Source: Puniceicoccaceae bacterium K14
GTDB taxonomy: Bacteria; Verrucomicrobiota; Verrucomicrobiia; Opitutales; Opitutaceae
Reading direction: 5' to 3'
Length of the DNA stretch: 64,000 nt
Assembly (NCBI GenBank): GCA_022538095.1
Contig: JAKYXN010000026.1
Location: 1 to 64,000, forward strand
How positions within the stretch are numbered: the first letter of the stretch is position 1; the number at the start of each line of letters is the position of its first letter. Of this stretch, positions 27,365 to 36,277 are shown piece after piece. Both the position numbers and the translations under genes were made by a program. The notes under the pieces were generated by a model. The model was not told the origin of the DNA, made no database searches, and saw nothing but the letters and a program-made list of their open reading frames with translations.

Positions 27365-28924
27365 CTACCGAGTCCATCGAAATTGGTCAATGATTGATAT
27401 CCCGACATCGTTATTATAAGTATGGATTCCATCTGCGATTGGGTGATCTGCCGCGTCGATACGCTTCAGTCTTCTTTCTTCGAACTCAGTTGTCGAAAGT
27501 GTCACAATTTCGTTTAGATTCAATCCTCGCCCGTAGTAAGCAGAGCAATCTTGCGATGGGCGGATAATCCGATTGCGTGGATCAATAAAAATTTTCCCGG
27601 CCGGTCGAGCGCAGCGAACGTCGCGAATGATCGGATTTAAAGGGTGAGGCGTCCAAACATGACTGTCGTGACTATCGGCATAAAATAAGAAAAGTTCGTC
27701 GTCGTTTGACCCCCTAGAGCCAGTATCCATTGTTGTGAACATCCACCATTTTGAGTCGTGGAAAAAAAGTGTGGTATCGGCTGCTACAACATCCTTCATT
27801 AAGGTTTTCTGAAAGACCCATTTTTCAGGAAACGATTCGCAGCGGTAAAGATCGATCGTCTTGTTTTCGCTCGTCTCAGGAACCATGAAGTACGTTTCGT
27901 TTACTTTGAATATAAAAGGGTACGACAGGTGATAATCCTTCTCCAAGATTTTCTGGCAGGGACCGATGCGTCCATCCTTTTCAACAATGAAATGCGCGAG
28001 GTCACCTTTCGCTTTTGAGTATTCGAGTTCCTCCAAAAAAACGTGAACTTTGCTTCCGTCTCGAATTATAAAGGGATCGGCCCAAAATCGATCCATGGGC
28101 TGTTCGAGTTCCGCATAGTTTGCCATGGAGTCGGGAAGTATGTCTGTTCTTTCTAGAGCCAAACTCCAATGAGAGGTCAAAAATTTCTTTTTCCAAGCTA
28201 ACCGAGCGATTTCGAATGCGTATCCAAAAATCGAGAATATTGAAGCCGGTCGGGATGATTTATACATACCGTTGGTAGCTAAGCTTGACCTAGGGATGGT
28301 ATCGAAAAGAAGGCCAACGGAACGCCAAAGAAGATAGTTGCGTGTTTTGCTGAGTGAAGCTGGAAAAAGTTTATAACACGCTTTACTTCGTATTTTGTTT
28401 TTGGAGCTAGAGTTACTTTCAGTAACAAAAACTTCTATCTCTGAATCGTGTTTGACGATTTCGTTATAGCCGACAAGGTCGCTCGTTTTGGGGGAAGAAT
28501 TGCCGAATTCGAGGCGGATTAGAGTTAAGGACGGGAGTTCCTTTAGGGCTGACTCGATAGCTACTGAGTGAGTGAAGTCGATAAGTAGGGTGCCATCACT
28601 GGGTTCGAGGTTTTTTAGTTCCTGAATGAGTCCTTCCTCCGAAAATGCTGTTTTGTGTAAGAAAGATGCGGGGGAGCTTTTATCCATCAGCCCATCAAAG
28701 CAAATTACTTGGTTCGCCTCTTGGTGGCGTTTGTAGAAAATCTTATCAAGTGTGATGTGAGTTTTTTTGATTAAATTGAAATAAATTTTGCGAGGCCGGT
28801 GGCAGCTAATTACGGCTTTGACTTCGATTTCTTCGCATTGAATACATTTTTTCAATACAGAGAGTTGCCACTTTTCAAAACGGTTTGGAATGGCAAATAC
28901 AACGTTTTGTATGGCTGTGGTCAT
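27365..28924 (-). CDS. Glucosamine inositolphosphorylceramide transferase-like beta-propeller protein
   Basis: 519 residues from the ATG at 28924 (GGAG 9 nt upstream); a GTG at 28939 is less likely. The N-terminal 200 residues resemble a formyltransferase-like Rossmann region (VVFAIPNRFEKWQLSVLKKC, EGLIQELKNLEPSDGTLLID). The C-terminal half matches the GINT1 N-terminal propeller: MDRFWADPFIIRDGSKVHVF, LEELEYSKAKGDLAHFIV, YPFIFKVNETYFMVPETSEN, GRLNP-type pattern NPIIRDVRCARPAGKIF, and RIIRPSQDCSAYYGRGL. Such proteins sit in polysaccharide loci, probably building a surface glycan. It follows the GT4 gene by 24 bp. Confidence 0.7.
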   Translation of the reverse strand: MTTAIQNVVFAIPNRFEKWQLSVLKKCIQCEEIEVKAVISCHRPRKIYFNLIKKTHITLDKIFYKRHQEANQVICFDGLMDKSSPASFLHKTAFSEEGLIQELKNLEPSDGTLLIDFTHSVAIESALKELPSLTLIRLEFGNSSPKTSDLVGYNEIVKHDSEIEVFVTESNSSSKNKIRSKACYKLFPASLSKTRNYLLWRSVGLLFDTIPRSSLATNGMYKSSRPASIFSIFGYAFEIARLAWKKKFLTSHWSLALERTDILPDSMANYAELEQPMDRFWADPFIIRDGSKVHVFLEELEYSKAKGDLAHFIVEKDGRIGPCQKILEKDYHLSYPFIFKVNETYFMVPETSENKTIDLYRCESFPEKWVFQKTLMKDVVAADTTLFFHDSKWWMFTTMDTGSRGSNDDELFLFYADSHDSHVWTPHPLNPIIRDVRCARPAGKIFIDPRNRIIRPSQDCSAYYGRGLNLNEIVTLSTTEFEERRLKRIDAADHPIADGIHTYNNDVGISIIDQFRWTR

Positions 28925-28948
28925 TTCTTTGTTCTCCACGTGGCAATT

Positions 28949-30097
28949 CTATATTTCGACTGTTAGCTGGTTTTTGCTAGAACCCGTTTTTTCTAGCTCA
29001 GCAAAGGTCGGAGCGAAGTATTTTTGGTAGAACGTCAAATTACTTTTCGCTACGGATTCGGGACTGAATTCGCGAATGGCTATTTTGTGACAACGGTCAG
29101 ATGTTTCTTTAATGGCTCGTGGGTTGTTTAGAAAATCGACGATTTTCCGAGCAGAGACGGCATAGTCTGTGTTGACTGTTATTCCTAAATCCTCCTCTTC
29201 GACTAAACTGGAGATGTTCATTATCTCATTTGTTACTACTGGAATTCCGAGTACCATCGCCTCGGCAATAGAGCGTCCAAAGGAATCCCAGCGCGAAGTT
29301 TGGATGTATAGGTTCGTATCGCGTATCACATCCATTTTTTCGGTTCCGTAAACAGGTTGCTTAATGGATACATTTTTGAGTCCGAGTTCTTCTTTGAGTT
29401 CAAACAAGTCGCCTTTTCGGGCGGCATCACCGTGAAGGTTTAATGAGACTTCAGGGTCGATTTCTTGGACTTCCTTAAAGATTTTAAATAATATATCGAG
29501 GCCTTTGCATTCAATATCGTAGCGTCCTAAGTAAAGAAGCTTTTTGTTGTTGGGCACCTCTACTCGTTTGGCTGGTTTAATAGGGTCCCAGACCGGATAA
29601 ATGGGACCCTTATATTTAAGCCTTCTGAGGTCGCGTATCTCGCTTTGTCCGCCACAGGTTAGGGCGGCGGTGGCACCGTGGAGGCAAGGCTTGTCAAAGA
29701 GGTGGTAACAAATAAATTTCTTTAAGCGTCCTCGTTGAAAAATTTGTGGATCGTAGCCTCCATGAATGCTTATAGCGTATTTATGTTTGTACTTCTTTAA
29801 GTAATAAGAAGCGAACCAGTTTTCTGGGCGAAAAACGCTACGAATGTGAAACACATCTATGTTGTCTGGATTTTCGCGTAACAACTTTATGAAGGCTTTG
29901 GTTCCAGCTCCGAAGAACCCCGACTGGAATTCACGAACTGTGACGCGCCCTTGCTTGTAAGAAGCGTTCTTAGTCCCAAATCCGTAGAAACATACATTAT
30001 GGCCTTGCTTAGCGACTTCGTTGGCTGTGCAGCAAGTCGTCGCATTGACGCCGTTGACTGTTTGTTCGTCGTATAATCCTATATGAGCGATGTTCAT
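28949..30097 (-). CDS. Glycosyltransferase family 4
   Basis: 382 residues, GT-B fold. N-terminal acceptor domain: HIGLYDEQTVNGVNATTCCT, then GHNVCFYGFG and ISIHGGYDPQIF. Donor site: KLLYLGRYDIECKGLDILFK, LNLHGDAARKGDLFELKEEL, and RWDSFGRSIAEAMVLGIPVV, the family E-x7-E region. It lies 24 bp upstream of the propeller-domain gene on the same strand, so both probably act on the same surface glycan. Donor and acceptor are unknown. Confidence 0.88.
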   Translation of the reverse strand: MNIAHIGLYDEQTVNGVNATTCCTANEVAKQGHNVCFYGFGTKNASYKQGRVTVREFQSGFFGAGTKAFIKLLRENPDNIDVFHIRSVFRPENWFASYYLKKYKHKYAISIHGGYDPQIFQRGRLKKFICYHLFDKPCLHGATAALTCGGQSEIRDLRRLKYKGPIYPVWDPIKPAKRVEVPNNKKLLYLGRYDIECKGLDILFKIFKEVQEIDPEVSLNLHGDAARKGDLFELKEELGLKNVSIKQPVYGTEKMDVIRDTNLYIQTSRWDSFGRSIAEAMVLGIPVVTNEIMNISSLVEEEDLGITVNTDYAVSARKIVDFLNNPRAIKETSDRCHKIAIREFSPESVAKSNLTFYQKYFAPTFAELEKTGSSKNQLTVEI

Positions 30098-30273
30098 GAG
30101 TGATTAACAAAGATTACAGCCTGAGCGCAGTTATCAAGAGCAATGCATTTAAGTGAGGCCCGTTTGGGAAATGGAATTCTCCCTTGAGTATCTTTACGCT
30201 TTAACGGCTAGAGGCCCTTTCAATATTAGTGCTTAAAGTGTCTTGATTTTGAAGCTTTAATGGCTGTAATTGA

Positions 30274-31116
30274 GTGATTAATATATTAGACGAAGATGTA
30301 GAAAAGCTACGTTCCATGGGAGAACGTATCACAGAATTCATGATTTCCAACGCTCCTAATTTGATTGGAGCTCTTGTGATTATGTGTGTTGGAGTTTTTC
30401 TGTCTCGGATCCTCTCTAAGCTTATCGCCAAGGTCTGTGAGGCGCGTAAGATTGATGTAACGCTGTCTCGTTTTTTCACGAGTACTGCTAAGGTTGTCGT
30501 TGTAATAATGTTTGGCGTTATAGCAATAAACCGAGTCGGGATTGAGATAACCCCATTTATCGCTCTTCTGGGTGCGAGTGCCTTCGGTGTTAGTTTGGCT
30601 GTTCAAGGTCCTATTTCAAATTACGGGGCAGGTATCGTTCTAATCATTACTCGGCCATTCAAGGTTGACGACACCTTAAATGTTCAAGGGCGCACAGGAA
30701 TCGTGCAGGAAGTTAATCTCGGTACGACGCAATTAGTGACCGAGGATGGCGAGGAAATCACTATTCCAAATCGCAAAGTCCTAGGGGAGATTTTGACGAA
30801 CTCTTTTAGCTACATGGTGGTTGAGGGAGTCGTAGGAATTAGCTACAATTCGGACCCGGAAAAAGCGATTGAAGCCGTGACAGTCGCAGTGCTCTCGGTT
30901 GAGGCGGTTGCCCAGGAAAAAGAACCGCAGGTGGGGATCCAAGGCTTTGGCGATTCTTCAATTGACATCGGTTATCGTTATTGGGTGCCGACGCAGAATT
31001 ATTACAAGATTCAATACGCGGTTAACCTGGCGATTTTTAAGAAGCTTGCAGCATCTAAGATCGAGATTCCTTTCCCACAACGCGATGTGCATATTGTGAG
31101 CAAAGAGAGTGTTTGA
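30274..31116 (+). CDS. mscS: Small-conductance mechanosensitive channel (MscS type)
   Basis: 280 residues, near the E. coli length. Three membrane helices: LIGALVIMCVGVFLSRILSK, TAKVVVVIMFGVIAINRVGI and the pore helix IALLGASAFGVSLAVQGPIS. Then the beta domain RPFKVDDTLNVQGRTGIVQE, TIPNRKVLGEILTNSF, and the alpha/beta cytoplasmic cage. It releases solutes when membrane tension rises after osmotic downshift. Start GTG at 30274; an ATG at 30316 is possible but would trim the N-terminal helix. A hairpin at 31212 may end the transcript. Confidence 0.93.
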   Translation: MINILDEDVEKLRSMGERITEFMISNAPNLIGALVIMCVGVFLSRILSKLIAKVCEARKIDVTLSRFFTSTAKVVVVIMFGVIAINRVGIEITPFIALLGASAFGVSLAVQGPISNYGAGIVLIITRPFKVDDTLNVQGRTGIVQEVNLGTTQLVTEDGEEITIPNRKVLGEILTNSFSYMVVEGVVGISYNSDPEKAIEAVTVAVLSVEAVAQEKEPQVGIQGFGDSSIDIGYRYWVPTQNYYKIQYAVNLAIFKKLAASKIEIPFPQRDVHIVSKESV

Positions 31117-31643
31117 CTCAAATCGAATACTAATACGTCGCCCGTTGACACTTCAGTTTCGAATCACTGGAGATGCCAAGCGAGTGAGAATGGGGAAGTG
31201 CGTATAGTATGCAGTAACTTGCTTCAGGCCAAGTCTTTGGAGGCCGAGTTACTGATTTTTAGCCGGCTCGCGTTGACCATATCCCGCAATTTCCGCGAGG
31301 TTCGGTATCACTTTGAAGGCCTCCTATCGTCTTAGACTTCAAGTCTTTTGCATGGGGGCGGAAGCTAGTGTCGAATTCCTAAGGGTGCTGTTCAATTTTG
31401 ACAGCTAGGTGAATTTTCCGAGGGTTTGGGGTTTCTATCCTTGAACTCGGTGAGCTTTTTTAACATCCGTTGTATCGAAATGATACTAGTCTAGCGGCTG
31501 CATGTTGTGGTTTTATACCTAACTTGCTGTTAAATATTAACCAAATGATGAATTTGTTTTCATAAATTCGTAAAAAATAATTTGATGAGTTGTATGAGTT
31601 GAATATTTGGCAACGTAAGTGCTAGTACCTACCAAAAATCGAA
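31117..31643. other. 527-bp intergenic region upstream of the EPS gene
   Basis: No reading frame of credible length on either strand. It contains the hairpin at 31212-31254. The last 150 bp are AT-rich and probably carry the promoter and a long leader for the sugar-transferase gene at 31644. No tRNA-like fold was found. Confidence 0.5.
31212..31260 (+). terminator. Hairpin, possible terminator after mscS
   Basis: CAGTAACT pairs perfectly with AGTTACTG (8 bp, 27-nt spacer), with an inner GGCC/GGCC pairing, then ATTTTT. It lies about 95 bp after the mscS stop. The large loop makes it weaker than a classic terminator, so it may be regulatory instead. Confidence 0.4.
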
Positions 31644-33062
31644 ATGAATGAATCCACACTCAATCGGAAGGCTACACAGGACAAGTTAGTGACAGTCCAA
31701 TTCTTGGGCGATATTACGCTAGTGGTCCTTTCTATGGTTCTAGGTCACGTGCTGAGGTTTCAGTATTTGCGGGAATTTGGCCAATTTAGCGAAGCGTCCT
31801 CATTAAATTCGTACTCGATTCAAATAGCTTTTGGTTTACTACTTTTTCTTCTGATCGCCAAGAATCAGATCCTTTACGATTACAATCGGGTAGTCGTGAT
31901 TAGACACCGATCAGTTTTTCATGCAGTTAAAGTGGTGATTGCTTGGTCTTTTATTTTTCTGGGGGCGTCTTTAGTGCTCAAACTATCGCCCGGCATATCA
32001 AGACTGTTCGTTGGCTGCTCTGCTTTGATGATGATTGTGCTGTTAACGGCTTGGCGGATTTTTCTCTATGGAGCTTTGATGAATTCAAAGTGGATGCAAG
32101 GCGCTTACCAGCGTGTGGCTGTTATAGGAGCGAATAAAAACGCGGAGCAGCTTGTGAGTCGGATCAGTAAGGGAGAAAGTGGTCCGTACCAAGTGGCCGG
32201 AATTATCACGACGTCGACAGCGAACGAAAGCTCATTTGAGTCATCGCATATCGGAGATTTAAAAGATTTTGAATCGTTGGTAAACGAAGGACACTTCGAT
32301 GCAGTCGCAGTCGCAGATATGTTTCTATCAAAAGATGAAGTTTTGAGGGTGGCACGAATCTGTGAGCGTAACTACATCGATTTCAAAATGATGTCGGGCT
32401 ATTTCGAAGTGTTTACTTCTTGCCTTCAGCTGCAGCAGTTTGGTGGGTTCCCTGTTATGGGGCTCAATCAGTTGCCGCAAACGCAAATGTTTAATCGGAT
32501 ACTTAAGCGTGCTGTCGATTTTGCCGGCGGTATGTTCGGCTTGTTTATATCGCTCCCAATATTTGCTGTTTTAATTCCATTGATAAAAATGGAAAGCCGC
32601 GGCCCGATTCTGTACCGCCAAATTAGAACAGGACAACACGGTAAGGAATTTTATATACTCAAGCTTCGTTCTATGAAGACCGATGCTGAAGCAAATGGGA
32701 AAGCTGGATGGAGTACGCTGGAGGATCCGCGTCGTACGAAGATTGGCACCTTTATGAGGAAGTATAATTTAGATGAACTTCCTCAGTTTTGGAACGTCGT
32801 TAAGGGAGAGATGAGCCTAGTAGGTCCTCGTCCAGAACGTCCAGAACTTATCGAAAATTTCGTATTGGAAATTCCATACTATCAAAGTCGACATTCTGTG
32901 AAACCTGGCATGACGGGTTGGGCACAGGTACACGGTTTGCGAGGGGACACTAGCATTTCAGAACGAATTCGCTATGATCTAGATTATATTGAGAATTGGT
33001 CTTTGTGGAAAGATTTTACTATTAAATTTAGGACGGTTTTGCAGAACAAAAATGCATGCTGA
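31644..33062 (+). CDS. Undecaprenyl-phosphate sugar phosphotransferase (WcaJ-type)
   Basis: 472 residues. About four N-terminal membrane helices (FLGDITLVVLSMVLGHVL, SIQIAFGLLLFLLIA, VKVVIAWSFIFLGASLVL, LFVGCSALMMIVLLTAW), a Rossmann-like middle (RVAVIGANKNAEQLVSRISK), one more helix, then the sugar-transferase domain: KMESRGPILYRQIRTGQHGK, FYILKLRSMKTDAE, KIGTFMRKYNLDELPQFWNV, GEMSLVGPRPERPELI. It transfers a sugar-1-phosphate to undecaprenyl phosphate, starting exopolysaccharide repeat-unit synthesis. The PEP-CTERM gene follows directly. No Shine-Dalgarno is seen. Confidence 0.92.
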   Translation: MNESTLNRKATQDKLVTVQFLGDITLVVLSMVLGHVLRFQYLREFGQFSEASSLNSYSIQIAFGLLLFLLIAKNQILYDYNRVVVIRHRSVFHAVKVVIAWSFIFLGASLVLKLSPGISRLFVGCSALMMIVLLTAWRIFLYGALMNSKWMQGAYQRVAVIGANKNAEQLVSRISKGESGPYQVAGIITTSTANESSFESSHIGDLKDFESLVNEGHFDAVAVADMFLSKDEVLRVARICERNYIDFKMMSGYFEVFTSCLQLQQFGGFPVMGLNQLPQTQMFNRILKRAVDFAGGMFGLFISLPIFAVLIPLIKMESRGPILYRQIRTGQHGKEFYILKLRSMKTDAEANGKAGWSTLEDPRRTKIGTFMRKYNLDELPQFWNVVKGEMSLVGPRPERPELIENFVLEIPYYQSRHSVKPGMTGWAQVHGLRGDTSISERIRYDLDYIENWSLWKDFTIKFRTVLQNKNAC

Positions 33063-33072
33063 TCAAATACTT

Positions 33073-33094
33073 ACACATTGAAAAATGTGTTTTC
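33073..33094 (+). terminator. Short terminator-like hairpin after the sugar transferase
   Basis: ACACATT-GAAA-AATGTGT forms a 7-bp stem with a GAAA tetraloop, followed by TTTCT. It lies 10 bp after the stop at 33062 and 17 bp before the PEP-CTERM ATG, so it could end the EPS transcript or cap the leader of the next gene. TTTTCTAGAAAA just downstream is also palindromic. Confidence 0.5.
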
Positions 33095-33110
33095 TAGAAA
33101 ACAAAATACA

Positions 33111-33794
33111 ATGAAAAAACAAATACTAAGCAGCTTGGCGTTGATCGCGTCAGTTGCAGCAACCTTGAATGTATCAGCAGACGGCATTGATAGTGTCTCT
33201 GGTGGTATATTTGAGTTAGATCCTATACTTCCGGATCTATCTGAAAGCGGTTCATTGGAGTCTGATGACATCACATTTTTGATGTTTGAAGGAACTTCAA
33301 TGATCGGCCCAGGTGGGTTGGAAGTGTTTACGGATGTTGGCAGTAGCACTACAACCTTCCTCGCGGAAGGCACTTTGGTTAACTCGTATATATTCCACTT
33401 TGACCCTAGGGACAATGGTGGAAGTGTAGTGGAGTTTTCTGGAGGTTCAGCTACGTTCGAAAATAACATTCTCGGTTTGGTAGCTTCTGGGTCAGGTCTA
33501 GATGCTACTGATTATCTTGGGAATGCTGGTACAATCTACGATACAGGTGTTGCACAGCGTAATGCAGGTTTCGGCAACGAGTGGGATAGCTTCGATTCAG
33601 ATTTCGATTACTATTCTTTCTCAGGCGATACATTCACTATCGATAGCTTGACAGTGAAGAATACCCGCATCGACCAAATTCGTGTTTTGACTGCGGTTCC
33701 AGAACCGTCGACGATTGCAGGAATTGGAATCGGTGTTTTGGCTCTTGGGTTCTTGACTTACAAGCGCCGCAAGAACGCTACAGTTGAAGCGTAG
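33111..33794 (+). CDS. PEP-CTERM sorting domain protein
   Basis: 228 residues from the ATG at 33111; a TTG at 33078 adds residues before the signal and falls in a hairpin. Signal peptide KKQILSSLALIASVAATLNV then SADG. The middle is acidic and beta-rich (FDPRDNGGSVVEFSGGSATF, DATDYLGNAGTIYDTGVAQR). The C-terminus is a textbook sorting signal: VPEPST, a hydrophobic helix (IAGIGIGVLALGFLTY) and basic KRRKN. Exosortase would cleave it and release or anchor the protein in the EPS matrix. No exosortase is in the window. The neighbouring EPS initiator agrees with the known PEP-CTERM/EPS association. A strong terminator follows. Confidence 0.93.
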   Translation: MKKQILSSLALIASVAATLNVSADGIDSVSGGIFELDPILPDLSESGSLESDDITFLMFEGTSMIGPGGLEVFTDVGSSTTTFLAEGTLVNSYIFHFDPRDNGGSVVEFSGGSATFENNILGLVASGSGLDATDYLGNAGTIYDTGVAQRNAGFGNEWDSFDSDFDYYSFSGDTFTIDSLTVKNTRIDQIRVLTAVPEPSTIAGIGIGVLALGFLTYKRRKNATVEA

Positions 33795-33824
33795 TTTCTG
33801 ACCAATAACCTTAAGAGGGATTTC

Positions 33825-33856
33825 AGAGGCACCCTTTAGGGGGTGTCTCTTTTTTT
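33825..33856 (+). terminator. Intrinsic terminator after the PEP-CTERM gene
   Basis: AGAGGCACCC pairs with GGGTGTCTCT (one G-U) across a short loop and runs into a T9 tract. Confidence 0.9.
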
Positions 33857-33869
33857 GTGGTTGTTTATG

Positions 33870-33895
33870 AAAAACGCACTCTGGTCAGGAGTGCG
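33870..33895 (-). terminator. Intrinsic terminator after pdhC
   Basis: On the minus strand CGCACTC-n7-GAGTGCG is followed by TTTTT. It ends the leftward pdhA-pdhB-pdhC transcript 25 bp past the pdhC stop and is back-to-back with the PEP-CTERM terminator. Confidence 0.85.
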
Positions 33896-33919
33896 CTAAG
33901 AGGAGAATTGTGTCTAAAA

Positions 33920-35212
33920 TTACACCAGGATCAGCGATGGTGTTTCGATGATCTTTTTGAGTTCGGCGAGGAACTGGGCTCCTACAGCTCCGTCGATTGC
34001 TCTGTGGTCGCAGCTAAGTCCAATTTTCATTACTTTACCTGGAACGATTTCGCCTGCCTTGTTTACCACAGGTTTGTCGATCGTAGCGCCAACAGAAAGA
34101 ATGCCAGCGTTTGGCGTATTGATAATTCCGTAGAAGCTTGAGACGCCGAACATACCGAGGTTAGTGACCGTGAAGGTGCTGCCTGACATTTCATTTGGCG
34201 TAAGTTTCTTGCTACGGGCTTTGCCAATAAGGGACTTTGCTTCTAAAGCCACTTGTTTCAAACTCTTCGACTCTGCGTCGCGTACGACTGGCGTGAGGAG
34301 TCCGTCTTCAATGGCTACACCAAACGCGAGGTGAACGGATCCGTTTTGCTTGATCGTGGTTCCGTTCCAAGAACGATTGATTGCCGGGACGCGGCGAATC
34401 GCTTCGGTTGTGGCCTTTAGAATAAAGTCGTTAACTGTAAACTTAATGCCACCTTTTTCTGGTGGGAGCTCGGCGAGTTCTTTGTTCAAGTTAGCACGGA
34501 GCTTGAGAAGTGGAGCGGAATCCATCTCGATTTCCAAGTAGAAGTGGGGAGCGGTTGTCTTGCTTTCGGTCAATCGTTGAGCGATGACAGAACGCATCTT
34601 CGAAACTGGGATTTCTTCGTCTACTGCGATTTGTTGCCCAGGAAGGACTGGAGCTGCTACTGCCGGTGCGGCTGCAGCTGCTGCAGGGGCTGGACCTGCT
34701 TTTTGCGCTTCCAGGACGTCCTTTTTTACGACGCGACCATTTGGGCCAGATCCTTTGATTGTAGATAAATCAATTCCAGCTTCTTGAGCGAGTTTCTTGG
34801 CCAATGGGGAGGCTTTTACTGGGCCACTTGCTGTTACGGGTGCTGCTGCAGGTGCAGCTGGCTCAGATACAGCAGGTGTAGGAGCTGGTGCTGTGGGTGC
34901 TGCAGGAGCAGGTTCTTCTTTTGCGGGAGCCTCTGTTGCTGGAGCGGCAGCAGCAGGGATGTCTACTGTTTCACCTGCTTCACCGATCGCGGCGATAGGA
35001 GATCCGACTGGTGCGGAACCACCAACGCCAATGATTTGTTTTAGGAGAACGCCATCTTCGAAGGCTTCCAATTCCATGGTCGCCTTGTCTGTTTCGATTT
35101 CCGCAATAACGTCACCAGAAGCAACGGCATCGCCTTCGTTCTTCAACCAGTTTGCGACCGTGCCTTCCGTCATCGTGTCGCTAAGTTTTGGCATATCTAT
35201 AATTGTCGCCAT
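33920..35212 (-). CDS. pdhC: Pyruvate dehydrogenase E2, dihydrolipoamide acetyltransferase
   Basis: 430 residues. One lipoyl domain with the lipoylated Lys in EIETDKATMELEAFEDG (Lys about 43), a long Ala/Pro-rich linker (about residues 80-140), an E3/E1-binding domain (VKASPLAKKLAQEAGIDLST, GPNGRVVKKDV), a second Ala-rich linker, and the catalytic domain ending in SCDHRAIDGAVGAQFLAEL with the active-site His. It moves the acetyl group from E1 to CoA. It is last in pdhA-pdhB-pdhC, 52 bp after pdhB. E3 is encoded separately at 12114. Confidence 0.96.
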   Translation of the reverse strand: MATIIDMPKLSDTMTEGTVANWLKNEGDAVASGDVIAEIETDKATMELEAFEDGVLLKQIIGVGGSAPVGSPIAAIGEAGETVDIPAAAAPATEAPAKEEPAPAAPTAPAPTPAVSEPAAPAAAPVTASGPVKASPLAKKLAQEAGIDLSTIKGSGPNGRVVKKDVLEAQKAGPAPAAAAAAPAVAAPVLPGQQIAVDEEIPVSKMRSVIAQRLTESKTTAPHFYLEIEMDSAPLLKLRANLNKELAELPPEKGGIKFTVNDFILKATTEAIRRVPAINRSWNGTTIKQNGSVHLAFGVAIEDGLLTPVVRDAESKSLKQVALEAKSLIGKARSKKLTPNEMSGSTFTVTNLGMFGVSSFYGIINTPNAGILSVGATIDKPVVNKAGEIVPGKVMKIGLSCDHRAIDGAVGAQFLAELKKIIETPSLILV

Positions 35213-35264
35213 GTCTGTGTATTAAATATTTGGATTGTTTTCGGGTTAGATCGGGACTGGTTTG

Positions 35265-36239
35265 TTAGCAAATTTTCAATACCTTTTTTACGATCACGTC
35301 TGCTTCTGGAAGCTGGAGTTTTTCCAACGGAGGAGAGTAAATCGCGGGTGCATCGATTGCTGAAATACGTTGCACTGGAGCATCGAGATAATCAAAGGCT
35401 CGGTTTTGTATCAGGTAAGCGATCTGGGCATCGACTCCGCAGAAAGGTTTGTTTTCTTCAACAAGTACCGCACGACCAGTTTTCTTTACTGACTCGATGA
35501 TCGTTTCTTCATCGAGTGGGCGGATAGAGCGCAGGTCGATGACTTCGCAGTCGATGCCGTGTTCGTTCTCAAGAATCTCTGCAGCTTGAAGGCTCATAAT
35601 AACAGAGCGTCCATGGGCGATGAGAGAAACGTCGGCTCCGGTGCGTTTGACGTCTGCTTTTCCGATTGGGACGATGTAGTCTTCTTCGGGTACTTCGCCT
35701 TTGTTGCCGTAGAGAACGGTGCTCTCCATAACGTATACTGGGTCATTGTCGCGAATAGCGGCTTTCATAAGACCCTTGGCGTCGTATGGAGTTGCTGGGC
35801 ACACAACCTTTAAACCTGGTGTGTTTGCTATGAAATTTTCTGGCGTGTGCGAGTGAGTCGCTCCAACGCTAGTTCCGCCATTAGCGGGGCCGCGAATAAC
35901 GATTGGTACGTTGATGAGACCGCCAGACATGTAGCGAAGGCTAGCGGCGTTGTTAATCATTTGATCCCAAGCAACGTAGGCGAAGCTCCAGAACATGAGT
36001 TCCATTACTGGGCGAATGCCGAGCATTGATGCTCCGACACCCATGCCGATAAACCCAGCTTCACTGATGGGTGCATCGACGACGCGTTTTGGGCCGTGCT
36101 TAGCGAGGAGTCCCTCTGTTACTTTATAGGCACCATTGTATTGGGCGACTTCTTCGCCGATGATGACTACGTTTTCGTCGCGCTCGATTTCTTCGCTGAG
36201 CGCTTCTTTGACTGCTTGTCTGTAGGTGATTTCAGGCAT
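35265..36239 (-). CDS. pdhB: Pyruvate dehydrogenase E1 component, beta subunit
   Basis: 324 residues. MPEITYRQAVKEALSEEIER at the N-terminus, VVIIGEEVAQYNGAYKVTEG, RVVDAPISEAGFIGMGVGAS, the GGTSVGATHSHTPE loop, and ALLVEENKP-type AVLVEENKPFCGVDAQIAYL at the C-terminus. With PdhA it forms the thiamine-diphosphate E1 that decarboxylates pyruvate. It lies 38 bp after pdhA and 52 bp before pdhC. Confidence 0.96.
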   Translation of the reverse strand: MPEITYRQAVKEALSEEIERDENVVIIGEEVAQYNGAYKVTEGLLAKHGPKRVVDAPISEAGFIGMGVGASMLGIRPVMELMFWSFAYVAWDQMINNAASLRYMSGGLINVPIVIRGPANGGTSVGATHSHTPENFIANTPGLKVVCPATPYDAKGLMKAAIRDNDPVYVMESTVLYGNKGEVPEEDYIVPIGKADVKRTGADVSLIAHGRSVIMSLQAAEILENEHGIDCEVIDLRSIRPLDEETIIESVKKTGRAVLVEENKPFCGVDAQIAYLIQNRAFDYLDAPVQRISAIDAPAIYSPPLEKLQLPEADVIVKKVLKIC

Positions 36240-36277
36240 CTTGCAAATTTTCCTATTTTTTGTGTGTTTGCTATGGC

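Noticed and set aside
33078-33110. TTG start for the PEP-CTERM protein
   Set aside because: It lies in a hairpin and would precede the signal peptide with polar residues; ATG 33111 gives a clean signal.
34544-35225. Cys/Ala-rich frames opposite pdhC
   Set aside because: Their composition is the complement of the Ala/Pro-rich linkers of E2, not real proteins.
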